DNA of 10,568 nt from an uncultured Pseudomonadota bacterium (GTDB taxonomy: Bacteria > Pseudomonadota > Gammaproteobacteria > Burkholderiales > Burkholderiaceae), in assembly GCA_946480245.1 (NCBI GenBank), contig CAMLIZ010000161.1, positions 1 through 10,568 on the forward strand, written 5' to 3'. The notes beneath the pieces are model-generated. The model made no database searches, was not told the DNA's origin, and saw only the letters and a list, made by a program, of their open reading frames with translations. This document shows, in pieces, positions 6,657 to 10,568 of this stretch. How positions within the stretch are numbered: the first letter of the stretch is position 1; every line of letters begins with the position of its first letter. Position numbers and translations under genes: made by a program.

Positions 6657-7475
6657 TCACCGCACTCGAATGAGGTGGTCCGTCTCGCCCTTCTTGATCT
6701 CGACCACGGCATCGAGTGCCTTGACCATCTCGGCGAAGTTGGCGTGGCCGTGGTCCTTGGGATCGAAGGTGGGGTCGAGGCGCTTGATCATGTGCCAGAC
6801 GGAGTCCTTGTTGACCCAGGCTTCGCCCTTGGTTTCGGCGAGCAACCGAACTGCGCGTTTGAGCATTTCGGCCGCCGCATCGGCCGGGGGTGACGGTGGC
6901 ATGTCCTTCGCATCGCTGACCTTCGCCGTTGGTTCTGCGCCGATGGCTTCGACGAGGCTGTCGTAGTAGCGGAACTCGTGGCAGCTCTTGGCCCAGTGCT
7001 TGTTGGTGTTCCTGCGGTGTCCGATGCCGATCAGTTGGCGTCCGGCGGCCTTGATCTTCTGCGCGACGGGCATGAAGTCGCTGTCGCCGCCGATGATGAT
7101 GACGGTGCCGATATGCGCGAAGCGGCCGATGTCCTCCGTCGCGTCGAGGCAGAGCTTGATGTCGGCGCCATTCTTGGCTGACGCGCCGGGCGGAAAGAGC
7201 TGGATGAGCTCGACGGCGCTTTGCAGCAGAGCATCGCGGTAGCGCCCGAAGAATTGCCAGTTGCCGTAGGCCCGGTTGATTGCGACGGGGCCGAAGGAGG
7301 CCCCGAGTTCGACCAGGGCCTGGAGGTCGACCAGCGGCTCCTGGGGCTTGAAGCGGTTGTCCTGCTTGGCGTATGCGCCTTCGCCGTACTTCGCCTCCAT
7401 GAGGCCAGCGTGCAGGTTCTCGAAATCCCAGTACATGGCGACGGATCGGCCGTCGTCGTTGCCTTCGGTGCCCAT
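6657..7475 (-). CDS. NYN-domain (LabA/DUF88, PIN-like) putative ribonuclease with C-terminal OST-HTH/LOTUS-like domain
   Basis: 272-residue soluble protein. The NYN domain (about 11-175) shows the expected acidic site: YWDFEN (D17, N20), ADIKLCLDA (D105, D111) and IIIGGDSDFMPVA (D131, D133), followed by a strand and helix ending near HEFRYYDSL. NYN proteins are PIN-like, metal-dependent nucleases, usually acting on RNA. A Pro/Ala-rich linker (about 185-202) leads to a C-terminal winged-helix-like segment (about 204-272; LLAETKGEAWVNKDSVWHMI ... HANFAEMVKALDAVVEI) that fits the OST-HTH/LOTUS pattern, a putative RNA-binding module. The start at 7473-7475 has GGGAGG about 6 bases upstream on the minus strand. 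It diverges from the kdp operon and has no same-strand partner here. Its GC content looks lower than that of relA. The RNA target is unknown; nuclease activity is inferred from the conserved acids. Confidence 0.85.
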   Translation of the reverse strand: MGTEGNDDGRSVAMYWDFENLHAGLMEAKYGEGAYAKQDNRFKPQEPLVDLQALVELGASFGPVAINRAYGNWQFFGRYRDALLQSAVELIQLFPPGASAKNGADIKLCLDATEDIGRFAHIGTVIIIGGDSDFMPVAQKIKAAGRQLIGIGHRRNTNKHWAKSCHEFRYYDSLVEAIGAEPTAKVSDAKDMPPSPPADAAAEMLKRAVRLLAETKGEAWVNKDSVWHMIKRLDPTFDPKDHGHANFAEMVKALDAVVEIKKGETDHLIRVR

Positions 7476-7598
7476 GCGTTCCTCCCGTTCCTGTCGAAGT
7501 CATCGTAATGCCTGCGGGCGAGGGCGTCGGGCCGTTGCGCTTCGCGTCCAGTCGCCGGAAGGACCGCGGATCGCCTACTGATTTCAGGCCGCGGGATC

Positions 7599-7610
7599 TT
7601 TACGCCGCCC
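7599..7610 (+). promoter_or_regulatory. Possible KdpE-like binding site upstream of kdp
   Basis: TTTACGCCGCCC resembles part of the E. coli KdpE site (TTTTTACACCCCGCCC, from memory). If transcription starts near 7670 it would lie at about -71 to -60, close to the E. coli position. Only about ten bases are compared in a GC-rich region, so chance is a real alternative. Confidence 0.25.
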
Positions 7611-7642
7611 TGATACCGGAGGCCGGAATCCTTTCACCGTTT

Positions 7643-7673
7643 TGATGCGGCCGTTTCTACGATCCCCGCATCA
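7643..7673 (+). promoter_or_regulatory. 8-bp inverted repeat around a candidate -10, before the kdp start
   Basis: TGATGCGG (7643-7650) and CCGCATCA (7666-7673) are perfect inverted repeats separated by 15 nt. Inside the gap is TACGAT (7658-7663), a possible sigma-70 -10 (four of six to TATAAT) without a clear -35, as expected of an activator-dependent promoter. The right arm ends 3 bases before AGGAGG (7677-7682), the ribosome binding site of the first kdp ORF. It could be a repressor operator or an mRNA hairpin next to the ribosome binding site. Confidence 0.4.
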
Positions 7674-7685
7674 GAAGGAGGACGC

Positions 7686-7781
7686 ATGGACGTCGCTTAT
7701 CTCGCGCTCGCCGTCGTGTTCTGGCTGCTGCTGGCCGGCATGGCGAAGTGCTGCTCCAAGCTTGGAGGGCCGAAGCAATGA
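7686..7781 (+). CDS. 31-residue membrane microprotein preceding kdpF
   Basis: A short [23 protein letters not shown] followed by [11 protein letters not shown], behind an excellent Shine-Dalgarno (AGGAGG, 7677-7682) with a 3-base spacer. It has one hydrophobic segment (about residues 4-19) and a short polar tail with two cysteines (22-23). Its TGA overlaps the kdpF ATG (ATGA, 7778-7781), so it is almost certainly translated and coupled to kdpF. It is distinct from KdpF, which follows. Similar very short membrane ORFs ahead of kdpF are recalled from other high-GC bacteria, often unannotated. A role as an extra small subunit or assembly factor of the Kdp complex, or as a leader peptide, is inference. 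Confidence 0.75.
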   Translation: MDVAYLALAVVFWLLLAGMAKCCSKLGGPKQ

Positions 7782-7870
7782 CCTGGATGTACGTGCTGGG
7801 CGCCGTGGTCTCGGTGGGCCTGCTGATCTACCTCGTGGCTGCGCTGCTGCAACCGGAGAAGTTCTCATGA
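7778..7870 (+). CDS. kdpF: KdpF, small subunit of the Kdp potassium-transporting ATPase
   Basis: 30-residue single-span membrane peptide ([20 protein letters not shown], then [10 protein letters not shown]) that stabilises the KdpFABC complex in the inner membrane. The pattern of hydrophobic helix, then Y-L-V-x-A-L-L and a short PEKF tail matches KdpF; the E. coli protein is 29 aa and ends similarly (YLVYALINAEAF). A Shine-Dalgarno GGAGGG (7764-7769) lies within the preceding ORF. The start overlaps the upstream stop and the stop overlaps the kdpA start (ATGA, 7867-7870). Confidence 0.92.
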   Translation: MTWMYVLGAVVSVGLLIYLVAALLQPEKFS

Positions 7871-9657
7871 GCACCCATGCATGGCTCCTGTTCGGTGCCT
7901 ACAGCCTGGTGCTGCTGGGGCTAGCCCTTCCGATGGGTCGATATCTCCTGATCGTGATGGAGGGCCGGCTCAAGTTTGCCGGTCGCATCGAGCGCGGGCT
8001 GTATCGTCTGTGCGGGATCGATCCCCAGGCCGAGATGGGATGGCTGCAGTACGCGCTGGCCATCCTGCTGTTCAACGGCATCGGCGTGCTCGTCGTGTAT
8101 GGGCTGCAGCGGATGCAGGCCTGGCTGCCGCTGAACCCGCAGGCGATGGGCAACGTCTCGCCCGACTCCTCGTTCAACACCGCGCTCAGCTTCGTCACCA
8201 ATACCAATTGGCAGGGTTACGTCGGCGAAGCGACCATGAGCTACCTGACCCAGATGCTGGGTCTGACGGTCCAAAACTTCCTCTCCGCCGCCACTGGCAT
8301 CGTGGTCGTCGTGGCGCTCGTGCGCGGCCTGGCCCGGCACACCGCGAAGGGCATCGGAAACGCCTGGGTCGACCTGACCCGCATCACGCTGTGGGTGTTG
8401 CTGCCGATCTCGTTTGTCTATGCGCTGTTCCTGGTGCAGCAGGGCTCGGTGCAGAACTTCAACCCCTACCAGGAAGTCAAGACATTGGAGGTGACGAAGT
8501 ACCAGGAGCCGAAGAACGGCCCCGACGGCCAGCCGCTGAAGGACGCCAAGGGCAACCCGGTGATGGAGGACAAGAGCACCGGCAAGCAGACCATCGCCAT
8601 GGGCCCTGTCGCCTCGCAGGAGGCGATCAAGATGCTGGGCACCAACGGCGGCGGCTTCTTCAACGCCAACTCCGCCCACCCGTACGAGAACCCGACGCCG
8701 CTGACCAATTTCGTGCAGATGCTGTCGATCTTGGTGATCCCGGCCGGGCTGTGCTTCATGTTCGGGCAGATGGTGGGCGACCGCCGCCAGGGCTGGACGA
8801 TCTTCGCGGCGATGTTCCTGCTGTTTGCCGTCGGCGCTTTCGCGGCGACCCACTTCGAGGAGCAAGGCAACCCGCAATTCGCCGCACTGCACGTCGACCA
8901 GGCCCTGAGCGAGGCGCAGGCGGGCGGCAACATGGAAGGCAAGGAGACGCGCTTCGGCATCGCCGAGTCGGCGCTGTTCGCCACCATCACCACCGACGCC
9001 TCCTGCGGCGCGGTGAACTCCATGCACGACTCGTTCACGCCGCTGGGCGGCATGGTGCCGTTGGTGAACATCCAACTCGGCGAAATCGTGTTCGGCGGCG
9101 TCGGCTCGGGCTTGTACGGCATGCTGGTGTTCGCGATCCTGGCCGTCTTCATTGCCGGCCTGATGATTGGCCGCACGCCCGAGTACCTTGGCAAGAAGAT
9201 CGAGGCCTACGAGATGAAGATGACGTCCATCGCCATCCTCGTGACACCGCTGATCGTGCTGCTGGGCACCGCCGTGGCGGTGATGACGGACGCCGGCCGT
9301 GCCGGCACAGCCAACCCCGGCGCGCATGGCTTCAGCGAGATCCTCTACGCGTTTTCCTCCGCGGCCAACAACAACGGCAGCGCCTTCGCCGGCCTCTCGG
9401 CCAACACGCCGTTCTACAACTTCATGCTGAGCCTGGCGGTCTGGTTCGGCCGCTTCGGCGTGATCGTGCCGGTGCTGGCACTGGCCGGATCCCTGGCCGC
9501 CAAGAAGCGCATCAGCGTCACGGGTGGAACCATGCCCACCCACGGGGTGATGTTCGTCGTGCTGCTGGTCGGCACGGTGCTGCTGGTGGGCCTGCTGAAC
9601 TACGTGCCGGCGCTCGCGCTAGGCCCGGCGGTCGAACAGCTCACGCTCTACAAGTGA
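7867..9657 (+). CDS. kdpA: KdpA, potassium-binding and -translocating subunit
   Basis: 596-residue polytopic inner-membrane protein of the K+ transporter superfamily; it selects K+ from the periplasm for the Kdp ATPase. The four pore-loop/filter regions are visible: TNTNWQGY (111-118), [11 protein letters not shown] (259-269), [11 protein letters not shown] (375-385) and [10 protein letters not shown] (498-507). [27 protein letters not shown] and the C-terminal PTHG...YVPALALGP also match the family. The frame is open upstream, but ATG 7867 is the start because it overlaps the kdpF stop and GGAGAA (7855-7860) precedes it. E. coli KdpA is 557 aa; most of the extra length is a lysine-rich, polar loop at about 207-243, just before the second filter region, plus about 7 residues at 345-355. 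Confidence 0.97.
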   Translation: MSTHAWLLFGAYSLVLLGLALPMGRYLLIVMEGRLKFAGRIERGLYRLCGIDPQAEMGWLQYALAILLFNGIGVLVVYGLQRMQAWLPLNPQAMGNVSPDSSFNTALSFVTNTNWQGYVGEATMSYLTQMLGLTVQNFLSAATGIVVVVALVRGLARHTAKGIGNAWVDLTRITLWVLLPISFVYALFLVQQGSVQNFNPYQEVKTLEVTKYQEPKNGPDGQPLKDAKGNPVMEDKSTGKQTIAMGPVASQEAIKMLGTNGGGFFNANSAHPYENPTPLTNFVQMLSILVIPAGLCFMFGQMVGDRRQGWTIFAAMFLLFAVGAFAATHFEEQGNPQFAALHVDQALSEAQAGGNMEGKETRFGIAESALFATITTDASCGAVNSMHDSFTPLGGMVPLVNIQLGEIVFGGVGSGLYGMLVFAILAVFIAGLMIGRTPEYLGKKIEAYEMKMTSIAILVTPLIVLLGTAVAVMTDAGRAGTANPGAHGFSEILYAFSSAANNNGSAFAGLSANTPFYNFMLSLAVWFGRFGVIVPVLALAGSLAAKKRISVTGGTMPTHGVMFVVLLVGTVLLVGLLNYVPALALGPAVEQLTLYK

Positions 9658-9673
9658 CGCGGGGGCACTCGAC

Positions 9674-10568
9674 ATGACACGCAAGACCTTTTCCCTCTTC
9701 GCGCCCGAGCTGGTCAAGCCGGCCGTCGTCGACAGCTTCCGCAAGCTCAGCCCGCGCGTGCAATGGCGCAACCCGGTGATGTTCGTCGTCTACGTCGGCA
9801 GCATCCTTACGACGGCGCTGTGGATCCAGTCGCTCAAAGGCAAGGGCGAGGCCTCCCCCGGCTTCATCCTGGGCATCGCCTTGTGGCTCTGGTTCACGGT
9901 GCTGTTCGCCAACTTCGCCGAGGCGCTCGCCGAGGGACGCAGCAAGGCGCAGGCCGCCTCGCTGCGAACTCTCAAGAAGGAGACCTGGGCCAAGAAGCTC
10001 GAGGAGCCGAAGTTCGGCGCCAAGTGGCATCCCATCGAATCGACGGCGCTGCGCAAGGGCAATGTCGTGCTGGTGCTGGCCGGTGACGTGATCCCGGCCG
10101 ACGGCGAGGTGATCGAGGGCGTGGCCTCCGTGGACGAAAGCGCGATCACGGGCGAATCCGCCCCCGTCATCCGCGAGTCAGGCGGCGACTTCTCCGCTGT
10201 CACCGGCGGCACCAAGGTGCTGTCGGACTGGGTCGTGGTGCGCGTGAGCGTCAACCCCGGCGAGACCTTTGTCGACCGCATGATCGCGATGGTCGAGAGT
10301 GCCAAGCGCCAAAAGACACCCAACGAGATCGCGCTGACCATCCTGCTCGTGGCGCTGACCATCGTCTTCCTCGGCGTCACGGTCACCCTGCTGCCCTATT
10401 CGCAGTACGGCGTCGACGTGAACAAGGCCGGCTCGCCCGTCACCGTCACGGTTCTGATTTCCCTGCTGGTGTGCCTGATCCCCACCACCATCGCCGGGTT
10501 GCTGTCGGCCATCGGCGTGGCCGGCATGAGCCGCATGATGCAGGCCAACGTGATCGCCACGTCGGGCC
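9674..10568 (+). CDS. kdpB: KdpB, P-type ATPase subunit of the Kdp transporter (3' part outside window)
   Basis: The first 298 residues are present; the family is about 680-700 aa. Visible parts: the N-terminal segment with [14 protein letters not shown] (30-43), membrane helices 1-2 with [18 protein letters not shown] (77-94), the actuator domain (about 95-215) with DESAITGES (154-162), and helices 3-4 with the ion-path motif [15 protein letters not shown] (267-281). The window ends at NVIATSG, before the phosphorylation motif DKTGT and the nucleotide-binding domain. S162 of TGES has the same number as the E. coli serine whose phosphorylation inhibits the pump at high K+. It starts 16 bp after kdpA; the upstream G-run (about 9660-9665) is only a moderate Shine-Dalgarno. 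kdpC should follow. Confidence 0.97.
   Translation, partial: MTRKTFSLFAPELVKPAVVDSFRKLSPRVQWRNPVMFVVYVGSILTTALWIQSLKGKGEASPGFILGIALWLWFTVLFANFAEALAEGRSKAQAASLRTLKKETWAKKLEEPKFGAKWHPIESTALRKGNVVLVLAGDVIPADGEVIEGVASVDESAITGESAPVIRESGGDFSAVTGGTKVLSDWVVVRVSVNPGETFVDRMIAMVESAKRQKTPNEIALTILLVALTIVFLGVTVTLLPYSQYGVDVNKAGSPVTVTVLISLLVCLIPTTIAGLLSAIGVAGMSRMMQANVIATSG

Noticed and set aside
5605..7475. Prophage or integrative element with att sites at tRNA-Val
   Set aside because: No integrase, no phage genes and no second copy of the tRNA 3' end were found within the window. Only a weaker suggestion of an inserted region is kept.
7921..9543. A 540-codon minus-strand open frame opposite kdpA
   Set aside because: It is rich in His, Arg and Gln with no family resemblance, and the plus strand encodes a full KdpA with all filter motifs.
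1..10568. CRISPR array, insertion sequence or rRNA
   Set aside because: No regularly spaced repeats, transposase-like frame, long terminal inverted repeats or rRNA-like sequence was seen.

Overview
The window looks like a chromosomal stretch of a high-GC betaproteobacterium, most likely Burkholderiales. The grounds are strong G/C bias at third codon positions, OmpR, RelA and KdpA/KdpB proteins that align well from memory with their E. coli counterparts, and a PHB-type D-3-hydroxybutyrate dehydrogenase. No species can be named from the sequence alone.

Left part (1-5582), core genes. A nearly complete ompR-type response regulator runs off the left edge on the minus strand. A secreted SIMPL-domain protein diverges from it. 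The gap between them holds a perfect 11-bp inverted repeat whose arms resemble the conserved half of E. coli OmpR boxes. A minus-strand D-3-hydroxybutyrate dehydrogenase follows, convergent with the SIMPL gene. Divergent from it is a two-gene unit: an alpha/beta hydrolase whose stop codon overlaps the start of relA (ATGA). RelA is the synthetase-only type, with a degenerate hydrolase domain and an EYDD motif.

Middle part (5583-7685), a less typical stretch. relA is followed by tRNA-Val(GAC) and a textbook intrinsic terminator. About 930 bp then have no intact gene. They hold a short 11-bp tandem repeat, a frame-shifted remnant ending in a DUF5666-like module, and an unexplained 300-bp spacer. 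Next comes a minus-strand gene for a NYN-domain (PIN-like) putative ribonuclease with a C-terminal OST-HTH/LOTUS-like domain. By eye this stretch is less GC-rich than relA, and it begins at a tRNA 3' end, so it may be an old insertion; no integrase or duplicated tRNA end is visible.

Right part (7686-10568), the start of a kdp operon for high-affinity potassium uptake. It encodes a 31-residue membrane microprotein, KdpF (30 aa), KdpA (596 aa) and the first 298 residues of KdpB, cut by the right edge. The first three are joined by ATGA overlaps. Upstream lie a candidate -10 inside an 8-bp inverted repeat and a weak resemblance to the E. coli KdpE site. kdpC and any kdpDE would lie outside the window.

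No clearly new multi-gene system is visible. The best leads are the microprotein ahead of kdpF, the repeats upstream of ompR and kdp, the hydrolase-relA coupling, and the NYN/LOTUS gene in the region after tRNA-Val.
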